In this document: in pieces, positions 1 through 8,512 of the stretch
Layout of the letters: every line of letters starts with the position of its first letter
How positions within the stretch are numbered: position 1 is the first letter of the stretch
Origin: a virus
Length of the DNA stretch: 64,000 nucleotides
Virus record (IMG/VR): IMGVR_UViG_3300020165_000008
Span: 62,001 to 126,000 of that record
Strand: one strand, 5' to 3'
Made by a program: the position numbers and the translations under genes
Notes under the pieces: generated by a model
Databases searched by the model: none
The model's input: the letters and a program-made list of their open reading frames with translations, nothing else
Told to the model about the DNA's origin: nothing

Positions 1-7
1 ACCTTTT

Positions 8-1291
8 TTATGCATATTCCAGTATTTCTTCGTCGTTCAAGGTAGGCACTCCAAGAAAGCTTTCTTTGTAAAATATTTCTTCAAAGAATCTCTCAAAAGT
101 TTTTTCTTCATCGGGCCAGTTTTCTTCAAGCCATTCTGCTAGCTGGTTTGCTTTCTTTTGCATTGCGCCGTGATTCTCCATCATCGAGCGCATCTTCATT
201 TTAAATGAGCCCTCCTTTGGAAAACACCACATAGAATCAGGAATAATAACTTTATCCCATACAACTTCTTTCTGGACATGGCGAAGTTCATAATCTACCT
301 TAAGTGGAATGAACTTGTTTTTTCCCTTTACAGGCATCGTCAAGAAGTCGGTGTGCCCTGACCAAGCCGGTGCGATGATGGGAAGGCCTGCTTGTGCTGC
401 CTCGAATAGCGGAAGCCCATAACCTTCACCGTGAGTTGTTGTGATAAAGGCGTGAATGTCCTTGTGCCGATAAAGAAGCGCCATCTCCTCTTCTGTCATA
501 TAGCCATGAAGAAGATATACCTTACATTTCTTTTCTTTGTAATCTTCGTGATCTAGAAGAACCTTGATTCTCTCAATACAATGAACCCGATCAATCTCGC
601 AGTTCTTTGCTAGGTTGGTCTTTAGAACTAGGCCAACATTTTCACGATCAAAGTTTTCTTCGATAAACCACTTGACTAGGTTCTCTAGATTCTTTCGTGG
701 CCCCCATTGGGCAACTGAAAGAAAGTTAAAATCTGTTTCAAAAGAGATTTGGTTTTCAATTGACTCTGGGCTGTCTTTAAAGTCCCAATCTTTTCTTGGA
801 TAAGGAATAACTTCAATAGGTGTTTCGTTTTTGTAGCCCTTGACGATTTCTCCGGTTTGTTGGTTTTGTGCGTCATAAGAAGTTTCGTCAAAAGCATAAC
901 GAGCAAACTGAGACGGAACAATGATTTTATCCATCAAATTTGCCTTCTCAATCCATTCTCCCGCAATCTTTGTGGTTTCAATACCTGCGGTGACGCCAAT
1001 GTTAATCGGGGCCATGCGCTCCCATTCAAGAGGTATTGTGACTTGTATTGAGACGTCTGGCTGAGGCATTTGCTTTTGTTGCATTAGCATAGCTGTCTTT
1101 TGGATGAGTGAGTCAAGCCATGCTCGCTCCTCATCATCTTCAAAGATCCAGTTTGTCGCACCCCAGCTGGTTGAAAGAAGGTAAAGATCTAGTTCTTCCT
1201 CTCTTGAGCGAAGCGAACGAAGAACCAAGCGTGTGTGTTCTCCATAACCTGATTGCGATAGCGCTGGGCCTCTAACTAATACCTTTTTCAT
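8..1291 (-). CDS. GT4-type glycosyltransferase
   Basis: Predicted retaining glycosyltransferase of the GT-B fold, family GT4 (group 1), 427 aa. The N-terminal half begins with the usual strand and glycine-rich loop (VRGPALSQSGYGEH). The C-terminal donor-binding half shows FLSVAQWGPRKN and then HGEGYGLPLFEAAQAGLP, the E-x7-E-like nucleotide-sugar site of GT4 enzymes. It would move a sugar from an activated donor to an unknown acceptor, such as a virion protein, modified DNA base or host glycan. Its ATG overlaps the stop of the next glycosyltransferase by ATGA, so the two are translationally coupled. The acceptor cannot be read from sequence. Confidence 0.85.
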   Translation of the reverse strand: MKKVLVRGPALSQSGYGEHTRLVLRSLRSREEELDLYLLSTSWGATNWIFEDDEERAWLDSLIQKTAMLMQQKQMPQPDVSIQVTIPLEWERMAPINIGVTAGIETTKIAGEWIEKANLMDKIIVPSQFARYAFDETSYDAQNQQTGEIVKGYKNETPIEVIPYPRKDWDFKDSPESIENQISFETDFNFLSVAQWGPRKNLENLVKWFIEENFDRENVGLVLKTNLAKNCEIDRVHCIERIKVLLDHEDYKEKKCKVYLLHGYMTEEEMALLYRHKDIHAFITTTHGEGYGLPLFEAAQAGLPIIAPAWSGHTDFLTMPVKGKNKFIPLKVDYELRHVQKEVVWDKVIIPDSMWCFPKEGSFKMKMRSMMENHGAMQKKANQLAEWLEENWPDEEKTFERFFEEIFYKESFLGVPTLNDEEILEYA

Positions 1292-2550
1292 ACTACCTCC
1301 TCAAATGTCCAAGTTGAATGATTTTTTCTGCTTTCCCAAGATCCATAACGATTATGAATGTCTTCTAGGAGTGTTGGCCACTTATCACAAAAGTCTTTAA
1401 AGTTATAGTTCTTTTGTACGTGTTCTCGACCAGCTTCACCAAGTGCTTTTCGCTCTTCTTCGGGCATTTCCATAATCTTCGTGAGAGCCTCTATAAAGTC
1501 TTCCTTGTTGAGGCGGTCCTCGTAGATGTAAGGAATGTCTTGAGAGCCTATGATGGCCTTTGAGGGCGGTTCTAGGCCTATTCCAAACCAGTTCTCACCA
1601 TCAGTTACTTGTTCTTGGAGCCCACCGGTCATATTTACAATGATTGGGGTACCACAAGAAAGAGATTCAAGGGTTGCTAGGCCAAAACCTTCAGCATCTG
1701 AAATGTTGAGGGTACAATCGACCATGTTATAAATGTTCGCAAGAATCTGCGGTGGATACTTTTGCTTTGAAAAGAATACTTGGCCATCTTCGTGCATGTC
1801 AAGTTTCTTTGCAATTGCTTCTAGATCTTGACCGTTTGGATCTTTTGGTTCTGTATGCATAATAAGAGTTGCCTTGTCCTTTCCAACTCTTTCCAAAAAC
1901 TCTTTGAACCAAAATAGTAGGGTACCTGACTGCTTTCGTCGTGCGTTTCGGTTGTTCCAAAAGAATACAAACTTTTCGTGGGACTCTCCTAGTTGTTCTT
2001 TCCTAAGATCTGATGTAGCTTCTGTTGGCATTGGCTTGAAGATGTCGCCATCAACTGCGTGTGGAACATAATGAGATTCAACATCCGGCGCAACTTCTCG
2101 AACAATAGCATCTGTAACCTTTGAGATTGAACAGATAACATCATTTGAGTTATAAAACTTTTCATTATAATGGGGAGCTGGAAAGTTGTCCCATACGTGA
2201 TAATAAACCATCGGCATTTGAGAACGGATCTCGTCTTCCATTTCCCAAAGCCACCCAAAGAAACGTGGATCTGTCATAAACCACAAAAGGTCCGGTCGAT
2301 GATTTCTCATAATCGACCGGACCACATCAGGTGTTCCAAACCCGTCAATCGGGTAAATAACCCAATCATCGCCCCATTCCTCTGTTTTGATGGGGTCGTA
2401 TTTTGGGTGTTTTATAGCACCACCAAGTGAAATAACTTGGTACTTTCCTGTTTTTAGAAGGGATTCTATTACATACTTTGTTTGAGTGCCAACACCAGAC
2501 GGGGAAAGAGGCATGTCTGATATTGTTAGAATCTTAATCTTGTCTGTCAT
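1288..2550 (-). CDS. GT4-type glycosyltransferase
   Basis: Second GT-B/GT4 glycosyltransferase, about 420 aa. The N-terminus KILTISDMPLSPSGVGTQTK resembles the acceptor-side loop of its neighbour, and the C-terminal half carries DAEGFGLATLESLSCGTP, the donor-site E-x7-E region. I place the start at 2550 because that ATG sits 1 nt after the stop of the nuclease gene and has a GAGGTAA ribosome site; the longer frame to 2586 would run into that gene. A sigma-70-like promoter lies inside the 3' end of the upstream gene. With its neighbour and the phosphomannomutase-like enzyme at 6.0-6.7 kb it suggests phage-directed glycosylation. Confidence 0.85.
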   Translation of the reverse strand: MTDKIKILTISDMPLSPSGVGTQTKYVIESLLKTGKYQVISLGGAIKHPKYDPIKTEEWGDDWVIYPIDGFGTPDVVRSIMRNHRPDLLWFMTDPRFFGWLWEMEDEIRSQMPMVYYHVWDNFPAPHYNEKFYNSNDVICSISKVTDAIVREVAPDVESHYVPHAVDGDIFKPMPTEATSDLRKEQLGESHEKFVFFWNNRNARRKQSGTLLFWFKEFLERVGKDKATLIMHTEPKDPNGQDLEAIAKKLDMHEDGQVFFSKQKYPPQILANIYNMVDCTLNISDAEGFGLATLESLSCGTPIIVNMTGGLQEQVTDGENWFGIGLEPPSKAIIGSQDIPYIYEDRLNKEDFIEALTKIMEMPEEERKALGEAGREHVQKNYNFKDFCDKWPTLLEDIHNRYGSWESRKNHSTWTFEEVV

Positions 2551-2551
2551 T

Positions 2552-3355
2552 TTACCTCGGGCAATGTTTTGTATGTTTGAATTCACAATAAGTGCAATTC
2601 ATTCTATTCTTAAAGTATAACTGTTTGTGAATATTATAAACTGCTTTTTTCGTAAAGTCAAGAGCATTTTCAACTTTTTTTTGCCCTGAAGTGATTTTAA
2701 ATATTTCTACCCTATTTTTCTTTGCTGTTCTTTTAAGAAGCGCAAAGTGACATTCAACGTCTTTTAGTGGGATGCCGTATTTCTTAGCATAAAAATACTT
2801 GTAAAGAACTAACTGGTAGTTCGTCATCTTGCTGCTTTTCTTTTCTGCTTTCCATCCCCAAGAACAAGTTTTGTAATCTAGAATGTGAATCTTACCATCT
2901 GAAGTCTTGATAATAAGATCGATAAAGCCTTTGAAAGAAAAGTTATAATCAATGCCTAGATCTTCTTTACAGTCTTCATAAAGAGAGTATTCTACAGCAA
3001 CTAACTCAAACTTGCCGAATTCGATGCGAAGAGCGGGTAAAATAAGCTCAACTAGGTCTTCACCTTGTGCTTTCATCTGCTCTACGAGCATTTCATCGTA
3101 TTCTACACCATCCTTTTGGAGTTGGTTGATTTGTTTTGTAAAATCTTTTTGGAAATAAGAAATAGGGTCTTCTACATTCTCCAAAAGCAACTGTTCCGCT
3201 GTGTTGTGCACAGCGGAACCAAAAGCGGTGTGGGCAGAGCCCTTGAAACCAGCAATGTCATCGACGTATACTAGCTTGTGATACCAAGGGCACTTATGCC
3301 AATTGGAAAGTTCGGAAAAAGAAATATGTGGTTTATGTAGCTTCGGCTCGGTCAT
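2552..3355 (-). CDS. Cas4/RecB-like PD-(D/E)XK exonuclease
   Basis: 267-aa PD-(D/E)XK nuclease of the Cas4/RecB/AddB group. The core shows GFIDLII (metal-binding Asp) followed by HILDYKT, the (D/E)xK step, and a QLVLYKYF helix typical of this group. One N-terminal Cys (NWHKCPW) and a C-terminal trio (CTYC...HC) match the four-cysteine 4Fe-4S layout of Cas4-type exonucleases. The expected role is resection of DNA ends in phage recombination or repair. No cas1/cas2 or CRISPR array is present, so adaptation is not suggested. It overlaps the next gene by 23 nt. Confidence 0.85.
   Translation of the reverse strand: MTEPKLHKPHISFSELSNWHKCPWYHKLVYVDDIAGFKGSAHTAFGSAVHNTAEQLLLENVEDPISYFQKDFTKQINQLQKDGVEYDEMLVEQMKAQGEDLVELILPALRIEFGKFELVAVEYSLYEDCKEDLGIDYNFSFKGFIDLIIKTSDGKIHILDYKTCSWGWKAEKKSSKMTNYQLVLYKYFYAKKYGIPLKDVECHFALLKRTAKKNRVEIFKITSGQKKVENALDFTKKAVYNIHKQLYFKNRMNCTYCEFKHTKHCPR
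2633..2661 (-). promoter_or_regulatory. sigma-70-like promoter inside the Cas4-like gene
   Basis: On the minus strand TTGACT and TATAAT are separated by 17 nt. The element lies inside the 3' end of the Cas4-like coding sequence, about 80 nt before the glycosyltransferase start at 2550. Seen in sequence; activity is inferred. Confidence 0.6.
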
Positions 3356-3983
3356 TTAGCTCCTTTATCTTGTTAAACGCCTCTGGTGAGATCTTAGCAG
3401 ATGCGGAGGCGCTTGTCAAGTAAAAGTGCTCAAAAGCGTTGGCCCAGTATTCCCTGAGAGACGTCGCCCCATACGGAGAGGCGAAGAGGCCTGGAGTTAG
3501 GATGTGTAAGATGTCGTAGCCAACAGTTTGATAAAGAAACTCATCCCATTCTGGATCATACTCAAACGGAACAGTTTTAAGGAACTTTTCTGGAATTCCT
3601 ATTTGAGCTTGCTTTCCCATTAGGCCGATTAGCTTTAAGTATTTTTCTTTATACTCTTGTTGGATCTTGCCGTCGCCATAGATAAAGTCGGTGAAGCGCT
3701 CCTCAAGAGAGTGCGCAACCTCGTGAACAATGTCGTCAAGAAAGTCCTGCTCGGAAGACTGTTCAGGCAAGACGTAGATAGCACCGTCAGCATAGGCAGC
3801 ATTTAGGTCTCTTTCTCTAAGATCCTCAAACTCACCAACATAAATAACATCGATACCTTGCATTAGAAAATAACCCGGTAAGGTTTTTTCTAATTTTTCC
3901 AAGGCTTGTTTAAAATCAAACCTAGTCTTTCCTTGTATAAAAACCTCGATTTGTCCGGCGTATAAAGTAAAAAAATTATTCAT
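3333..3983 (-). CDS. predicted zinc metallopeptidase-like protein
   Basis: 216-aa protein with the zincin motif HEVAHSLEE at about residue 87 (HExxH). Downstream is REYWANAFEHFYL, which could provide the third zinc ligand or a helix against it. No signal peptide or membrane segment is visible, so it probably acts in the cytoplasm or in virion assembly. The substrate is unknown. It is translationally coupled to both neighbours by short overlaps. Confidence 0.6.
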   Translation of the reverse strand: MNNFFTLYAGQIEVFIQGKTRFDFKQALEKLEKTLPGYFLMQGIDVIYVGEFEDLRERDLNAAYADGAIYVLPEQSSEQDFLDDIVHEVAHSLEERFTDFIYGDGKIQQEYKEKYLKLIGLMGKQAQIGIPEKFLKTVPFEYDPEWDEFLYQTVGYDILHILTPGLFASPYGATSLREYWANAFEHFYLTSASASAKISPEAFNKIKELNDRAEAT

Positions 3984-4362
3984 CGTCTTCTGCTTGAACG
4001 GTCTCTTGAGAATTCGTATAACACCGAAGTGTTTTCTTCCATTCTAGGTACTCCTCTACACTGAGATCCTGTGCCTCTTCGTATGGAGTTGATGCTGCGA
4101 CTGCTTCACCCACTTCAGCCAGATCGTCTGCGGCTTGTTCATAGCCACGAATAAAGTTTTCCTCAGCAAGAGCAAAAACAAGCTCTGGGAAGTGTGAAGC
4201 CAGGACATCAATAACCATCTCAACCGTAACATTGCCGGTTTCCGGTTGAAGCTCTTTTCCAACATAATCAACAACAAAAGTTTTTAGTTCGTTGTCGACT
4301 TGTACAACCTCATCAAGATCAGGGTTGCGCATTGCTTCTTCCATTGTTTTTATCTTTTCCAT
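3976..4362 (-). CDS. acidic protein of unknown function
   Basis: 128-aa acidic protein I do not recognise, probably mostly helical, with an Asp/Glu-rich C-terminus. The ATG has a GAGGTAA ribosome site. It lies between phoH and the HExxH protein and overlaps the latter by 8 nt, consistent with one transcript from the promoter before phoH. Confidence 0.7.
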   Translation of the reverse strand: MEKIKTMEEAMRNPDLDEVVQVDNELKTFVVDYVGKELQPETGNVTVEMVIDVLASHFPELVFALAEENFIRGYEQAADDLAEVGEAVAASTPYEEAQDLSVEEYLEWKKTLRCYTNSQETVQAEDDE

Positions 4363-4373
4363 TTTTTTACCTC

Positions 4374-5684
4374 TTATAAGATCTTGGATGCTAGAGTAGC
4401 AATCTTGGATCGCTCACCTCTAACAAGTGTGACGTGGCCGGAGATTTCGTACTCCTTGAACTTCTCAACTGCGTAAGCAAGTCCGTTTGATGTCTCGTCA
4501 GTATAGTCATTATCGATTTGCTCAATGTCTCCGGTGAGAACAATCTTTGTATTATTTCCAACACGTGTAATAATAGTTTTTATTTCATGCATTGTCAAGT
4601 TTTGTGCTTCATCAATAATAATGTAAGCGTTGTTTATTGAGCGACCACGAATGTAAGTAAGTGCTTCAATCTCAATAATTCCTCGCTCTTGGAACATCTT
4701 AAAGTTTTCCTTGCCGGAGAGCAGGGTTTCTAAGTTGTCCTGAACGGGTGCTAGCCAGGGAAGCATTTTCTCTTCTAGCGTGCCTGGAAGGAAGCCAATG
4801 TCCTTGCCCATAGGAGTTACGGGGCGTGATACAATAAGTTTGTCGTATTCTTCCTTTTCCAGTACCAACTCCAAGCCGGCAGCGATTGCGGTCAAAGTTT
4901 TGCCAGTTCCCGCTTTTCCGATAAGGCTTACCAAACTAATACTATCATCTAAAAGTAAATTTATAGCAAATGCCTGCTCTTTGTTTCTTGGAGACAGGGC
5001 GCTAAATACCTTTACACGCTCACCTGAACGAACTTTTCGCAAAGGTGATGACGGCCTAATGTATCTTGCTAGCGCAGTCTTTTTATCATTAGCATTGGAA
5101 ACCAACATCAAGAACTGATTTGGGTAATAAGCTTCATCTACAAAGATTTCTTCACCGGCATAAAACCGATCAACAACTTCATCATCAACCAAAACCGATG
5201 AGAAGCCTGTGTAAAGCTCGCTTGTGTCTTTTACGACCTTTGAGCGAATATAGTCTTCACACAGGAGACCAAGGGAGTCACATTTGACTCGCATGTTGAT
5301 GTCTCTGGAAACCATAACATGCTTTCTTCGTGGGTTGGCGGCTCGCTCTTGGAAGGCGCAGCAAATGATCTCATTGTCTGGATCTTTTAATTGAATGTCC
5401 GGACAGTCTGCTAGATTTTCAGGATCTAACTGAACTGCTTTTAAAATTCCTAAACCTTTTCCTAAGCGAACTCCTTTATAAAGAGATCCTTTTTCTCGCA
5501 AACTGTCTAAAATGCGGATTGTTTCTCTGGCATTTCTACCAACTCCATCTTGCCTTTTCTTGTGTTTGTCTAACTCTTCTAGGACCTTGAAGGGTAATAA
5601 AATATCGTTATTCTCAAACGCATAAAGCGAATCCGGATGTGTCAAAGGTACATTCGTATCTAGAACATAAGTTTTTTTTGCCAT
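4374..5684 (-). CDS. phoH: PIN-PhoH family ATPase/RNase
   Basis: 436-aa protein with an N-terminal PIN nuclease domain (YVLDTNVPLTHPDSL; acidic residues later in GRNARE and SRDINMR) and a C-terminal PhoH P-loop ATPase. The Walker A is GKAGTGKT and the Walker B is YIIIDEAQN. This two-domain form (YlaK/PhoH2 type) is a suspected RNA helicase-ribonuclease, and PhoH is frequent in marine and large phages. The ribosome site AAGGAGA is strong, and an ACTATTTA element lies about 20 nt upstream of the ATG. Confidence 0.92.
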   Translation of the reverse strand: MAKKTYVLDTNVPLTHPDSLYAFENNDILLPFKVLEELDKHKKRQDGVGRNARETIRILDSLREKGSLYKGVRLGKGLGILKAVQLDPENLADCPDIQLKDPDNEIICCAFQERAANPRRKHVMVSRDINMRVKCDSLGLLCEDYIRSKVVKDTSELYTGFSSVLVDDEVVDRFYAGEEIFVDEAYYPNQFLMLVSNANDKKTALARYIRPSSPLRKVRSGERVKVFSALSPRNKEQAFAINLLLDDSISLVSLIGKAGTGKTLTAIAAGLELVLEKEEYDKLIVSRPVTPMGKDIGFLPGTLEEKMLPWLAPVQDNLETLLSGKENFKMFQERGIIEIEALTYIRGRSINNAYIIIDEAQNLTMHEIKTIITRVGNNTKIVLTGDIEQIDNDYTDETSNGLAYAVEKFKEYEISGHVTLVRGERSKIATLASKIL

Positions 5685-5703
5685 GTGGTTTATCTCCTTT
5701 CTT

Positions 5704-5711
5704 TAAATAGT
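5704..5711 (-). promoter_or_regulatory. candidate late promoter before phoH
   Basis: Minus-strand ACTATTTA, about 20 nt before the PhoH ATG. One of a family of such elements in this window. Confidence 0.4.
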
Positions 5712-5713
5712 GT

Positions 5714-5908
5714 TTAGATCGATTCCATGGCCTTTCTATAACATTTTGGGAGAACCGAGAAACTAGTAAAAACAACCTTTCTTTTTGTTGTTCCAAAGTT
5801 AGTTTTCGTTGTGAGAATAAAGTTTAAGCATTTTTCTGAGGAGGTTGCTTCGTCAAACTCGATATTGATATTTCTAGCAAAGCTAGGGTCTAATTTTTCA
5901 TCATACAT
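5714..5908 (-). CDS. small protein of unknown function
   Basis: 64-aa protein beginning MYDEKLDPSF. I start it at 5908 because that ATG has an AAGGAA ribosome site, and the longer frame to 6040 would simply translate the tRNA-Asn gene. No domain recognised. It lies just downstream of the tRNA in the same direction, so it may be released by tRNA 3' processing. Confidence 0.6.
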   Translation of the reverse strand: MYDEKLDPSFARNINIEFDEATSSEKCLNFILTTKTNFGTTKRKVVFTSFSVLPKCYRKAMESI

Positions 5909-5937
5909 AATTTTTTCCTTCTGTGTTTCGCTACCAG

Positions 5938-6010
5938 CTCTGACACTTGGACTCGAACCAAGGACAAGCGGATTAACAGTCCGCTGCTCTACCAACTGAG
6001 CTATGCCAGA
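5938..6010 (-). tRNA. tRNA-Asn (GUU)
   Basis: Complete 73-nt cloverleaf. The 7-bp acceptor stem TCTGGCA/TGTCAGA, D-arm AGCTCAGTTGGTAGAGC, anticodon loop CTGTTAA giving GUU, and T-arm with TTCGAGT are all present. CCA is not encoded. The 5' end overlaps the last codons and TAG stop of the HAD gene upstream. Confidence 0.95.
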
Positions 6011-6720
6011 ATATTTAAAATACTTATTGTCTCTTCCCATCCTTCTGTCTGAACGGAAACTCCTAATCTATTATCAATAATCTTTTTAGAAAGAGCATAA
6101 TCATTTCCACCAGGGCGAGTTCTATCTCCAACAAAAGCCAACCTTGTATCTGGGTGAAGCTCTAAGACCTCTTCAGCAACCTGAGACTTATCTTGACCTG
6201 GGTTGTTTAGGTCTAGTGAAATCTCTCCACCGGCAACAGCAGATACTCCTGGGAATGTTTGTTCTATCTTCTTTATTAAGCCTAACCTTTCACCGGACAT
6301 TTTATCCCAAGCATGGTATTCTTTTCGTTCCTGCAGTGTCGCATTTCGGCCAACAATAGAAAAGTTCCACATTCCAATTCTTTTTTCTATGTGGTTTCCA
6401 GTCTTAAAAGGATAGTCAGAAGATCTAAGTTGGGATCTGAGAAACCCTTCAAAGCCAAGTGGTGGTCTAAAGTCTCTTTGATAAACTTTTTTATTGTTCT
6501 TGTAAAAGGCATTTCCCATACAAGCAAAAATACCCCCGGACAAGTTGAGAATGTCCGGGGGCAACTGCTCTTCTATTTTTTCTAGATCTGAACCTGAGCA
6601 TAAATAAAATGTATGCTCCTTTGCCCAACTCTCAAAGAAAGTTAGGAACTCTTTTGTTGCGGGCTGTCTTGCCGGGGTTAGAGTTCCATCAACATCAAAT
6701 ATATATACTTTTTCAGTCAT
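6001..6720 (-). CDS. HAD-family phosphomannomutase-like enzyme
   Basis: 239-aa HAD-IIB protein. The N-terminal DVDGTLTP holds the nucleophile Asp and acid/base Asp, CSGSD is motif II, and FVGDRTRPGGNDYAL closely follows the eukaryotic-type phosphomannomutase (PMM2) motif FFGDKTMPGGND. The likely reaction is mannose-6-P to mannose-1-P, the precursor of GDP-mannose, which would fit the two glycosyltransferases nearby. A sugar-phosphate phosphatase is the alternative. The stop codon lies inside the 5' end of tRNA-Asn, and the start overlaps the next gene by 8 nt. Confidence 0.75.
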   Translation of the reverse strand: MTEKVYIFDVDGTLTPARQPATKEFLTFFESWAKEHTFYLCSGSDLEKIEEQLPPDILNLSGGIFACMGNAFYKNNKKVYQRDFRPPLGFEGFLRSQLRSSDYPFKTGNHIEKRIGMWNFSIVGRNATLQERKEYHAWDKMSGERLGLIKKIEQTFPGVSAVAGGEISLDLNNPGQDKSQVAEEVLELHPDTRLAFVGDRTRPGGNDYALSKKIIDNRLGVSVQTEGWEETISILNILA

Positions 6721-7414
6721 TTGAGCATTCTAGTGAGAACTCTTGTTTCTCTCCGGAGTTTAGTTTGATTGTAACATCACGCTTCTCAAACCAAGTTCTT
6801 CCGATGCGACTGTCGGCGGCGTCCTCTAATGTTGCTCTGAGTTCTCCAACGGTTGTAGTAATAACGGTGGAAATAGAAACTTCGGCACTCTCACGATCAG
6901 TCATCTCGGTTGTTTTCTCAAACGCATCGTAGATAGCACTTGGCTTAGCATCAATTAGCGTATCAAAGTAATCAACAATAGCATCAGACATTGTGCGGCC
7001 TCTATCTTCCCTTAGAGCGGCATTAACATTTTCTCCGTTCATCTCTTTCCCATCTAGAAGTTTCTCAAGGGGCGCAGTAATTACTCTGGTTGAAAGTTCT
7101 TCCTCTAAGTTTAGGAGGGTCTTGAAAACATCCCAATCAAAATAGAAGCCGCCGATCAAAGCCACTCCGGTACCATAAAGATCTAGATAAGTTTCTCCCT
7201 CAAGGCAAAGGTTATTGTTTCTAATAACTTCCCGATCTGTGAGAAGTTGATGTACATCGTCCAAAAGACCGGTCTCTTCAATTGCCAGATCTACAAAGTC
7301 ATCATCAACGTGGATGCCATAGTAAGTTCCTTCAATAGTGATAGAGACTTGGTTTTCATCGTCGGCATCTAAGTTATCAAAAAAGTTTGTCCAGTTTTTT
7401 GTTGTTGTATTCAT
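6713..7414 (-). CDS. acidic protein of unknown function
   Basis: 233-aa acidic soluble protein that I do not recognise, with no signal peptide or membrane segment. The ATG has an AAGGAG site in a leader very like that of the next gene upstream. It overlaps the HAD gene by 8 nt and is likely cotranscribed with it. Confidence 0.75.
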   Translation of the reverse strand: MNTTTKNWTNFFDNLDADDENQVSITIEGTYYGIHVDDDFVDLAIEETGLLDDVHQLLTDREVIRNNNLCLEGETYLDLYGTGVALIGGFYFDWDVFKTLLNLEEELSTRVITAPLEKLLDGKEMNGENVNAALREDRGRTMSDAIVDYFDTLIDAKPSAIYDAFEKTTEMTDRESAEVSISTVITTTVGELRATLEDAADSRIGRTWFEKRDVTIKLNSGEKQEFSLECSND

Positions 7415-7434
7415 TTTTCTCCTTATTTTAATAG

Positions 7435-7740
7435 TTAACCATGTACGGTCGGATGTTTAAAGAACCAACTTACTTCAAGCTCACAGCCAGTTCGCCAGCC
7501 ATTTTCATCACAGCCGGTAAGGCGAACATGGGTTTTATATCCAAGAAGTTTTAGCTCCAATACAACGTAAGAGAGAAGAAGCTCCAGTTCGGTGCCATTC
7601 TTGATGTTAAACGTTTTAAAACCACGTGAGTTTCCAGTCTTGACTTCTGATTGTATATCTTCAATAATTTGACTTATTACCGCTAAGATTCTCGGCTGTA
7701 ACGTTCTAATTTGTAGATCTTTCATTTCCTTTGCATTCAT
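7435..7740 (-). CDS. small protein of unknown function
   Basis: 101-aa protein with an amphipathic helical N-terminus and a beta-rich C-terminal half. No family recognised. The ribosome site is AAGGAG. The CAU tRNA lies 16 nt upstream, so tRNA 5'/3' processing may generate this messenger. Confidence 0.7.
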   Translation of the reverse strand: MNAKEMKDLQIRTLQPRILAVISQIIEDIQSEVKTGNSRGFKTFNIKNGTELELLLSYVVLELKLLGYKTHVRLTGCDENGWRTGCELEVSWFFKHPTVHG

Positions 7741-7756
7741 TTTTCTCCTTATTTAG

Positions 7757-7831
7757 TAGACCCACCAGGACTTGAACCTGGAACCAATCGTTTATGAGAC
7801 GACTACTCTAAACCAATTGAGCTATAGGTCC
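7757..7831 (-). tRNA. CAU tRNA, probably tRNA-Ile2
   Basis: 75-nt tRNA with anticodon loop CTCATAA (CAU), T-arm CCAGG/CCTGG with TTCAAGT, and acceptor GGACCTA/TGGGTCT. A CAU anticodon can be Met or, if its C34 is modified to lysidine, Ile reading AUA. I favour Ile2 because it has C4-G69 and C5-G68, the acceptor pairs known to be recognised by TilS, and because tilS is the next gene upstream (64 nt). CCA is not encoded. Confidence 0.9.
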
Positions 7832-7894
7832 TTATACGGTTTTTACAGACTGTTCAGGAGGGACGGTGACATTGTCTGAAGGGAACCGTAAACC

Positions 7895-8506
7895 TTATAA
7901 CTCATTGTATAAGCTTTTTACTTTTTTTGCAACAACTTTTTGTATGCCTGGGTTGATTTTCTTAATCTCTGGAATAATAACGTTTCGGATTCTGTTTCTT
8001 GCGAAAGCATTATCATTATTAGATTTATCCTCAATCCAAGGCATTTCTTTTTTATCACACCATTTGATCAACTTTTCTTTTTTTGTCAAAAGGAAAGGAC
8101 GTATAACATTACCCCTCCTGTATGGTGTGATTTTTGCTTTTCCGTGTAATGAAGAAAAAACATAAAACTCAACAACATCATCCAAGTGGTGACCTGTGAT
8201 GATTGGCTTGTCGCTAAATTCATCAAAGAATTTATATCTTTGATCTCGCCAGAATTCCTCTTGAGAGGCCCCAGGAGGCTTCACAGCGCCAAGGAAGCCG
8301 GTGTGGAGGGTAAGGGTGCGGTTTTCACAGAAACGTCTTAGAAAGGCTTCTGCTTCGTTTGACGTTGGGGTGTTGTGATTAAAGAAAAGCACCTCAACGT
8401 CATTTGATGGGTTATTTGAGACAAAACTCAAGGCCGCCATAGAGTCAACGCCGCCGGAACAGGCAACATAAGATACTCTTGGGATGTTTCCAAGTAGTTG
8501 AATCAT
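7895..8506 (-). CDS. tilS: tRNA(Ile)-lysidine synthase, short form
   Basis: 203-aa N-type PP-loop ATPase. The PP-loop is SGGVDSMAA, then FFNHNT, TGHHLDDVVEF and a C-terminal ARNRIRNVIIPEI, which is the TilS-specific N-R-x-R segment. TilS attaches lysine to C34 of tRNA-Ile(CAU) so that it reads AUA. The C-terminal domains of E. coli TilS are absent, as in short bacterial forms. The CAU tRNA follows in the same direction. A sigma-70-like promoter ends about 7 nt before the ATG, so the messenger may be leaderless. Confidence 0.88.
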   Translation of the reverse strand: MIQLLGNIPRVSYVACSGGVDSMAALSFVSNNPSNDVEVLFFNHNTPTSNEAEAFLRRFCENRTLTLHTGFLGAVKPPGASQEEFWRDQRYKFFDEFSDKPIITGHHLDDVVEFYVFSSLHGKAKITPYRRGNVIRPFLLTKKEKLIKWCDKKEMPWIEDKSNNDNAFARNRIRNVIIPEIKKINPGIQKVVAKKVKSLYNEL

Positions 8507-8512
8507 ACAAGC

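Noticed and set aside
2552-3355. CRISPR adaptation module because of the Cas4-like nuclease
   Set aside because: No cas1, cas2 or repeat-spacer array in the window; Cas4-like exonucleases are common alone in large phages.
5909-6040. N-terminal extension of the 64-aa protein (GIAQLVEQRTVNP-type translation)
   Set aside because: This is the well-known artefact of translating a tRNA gene.
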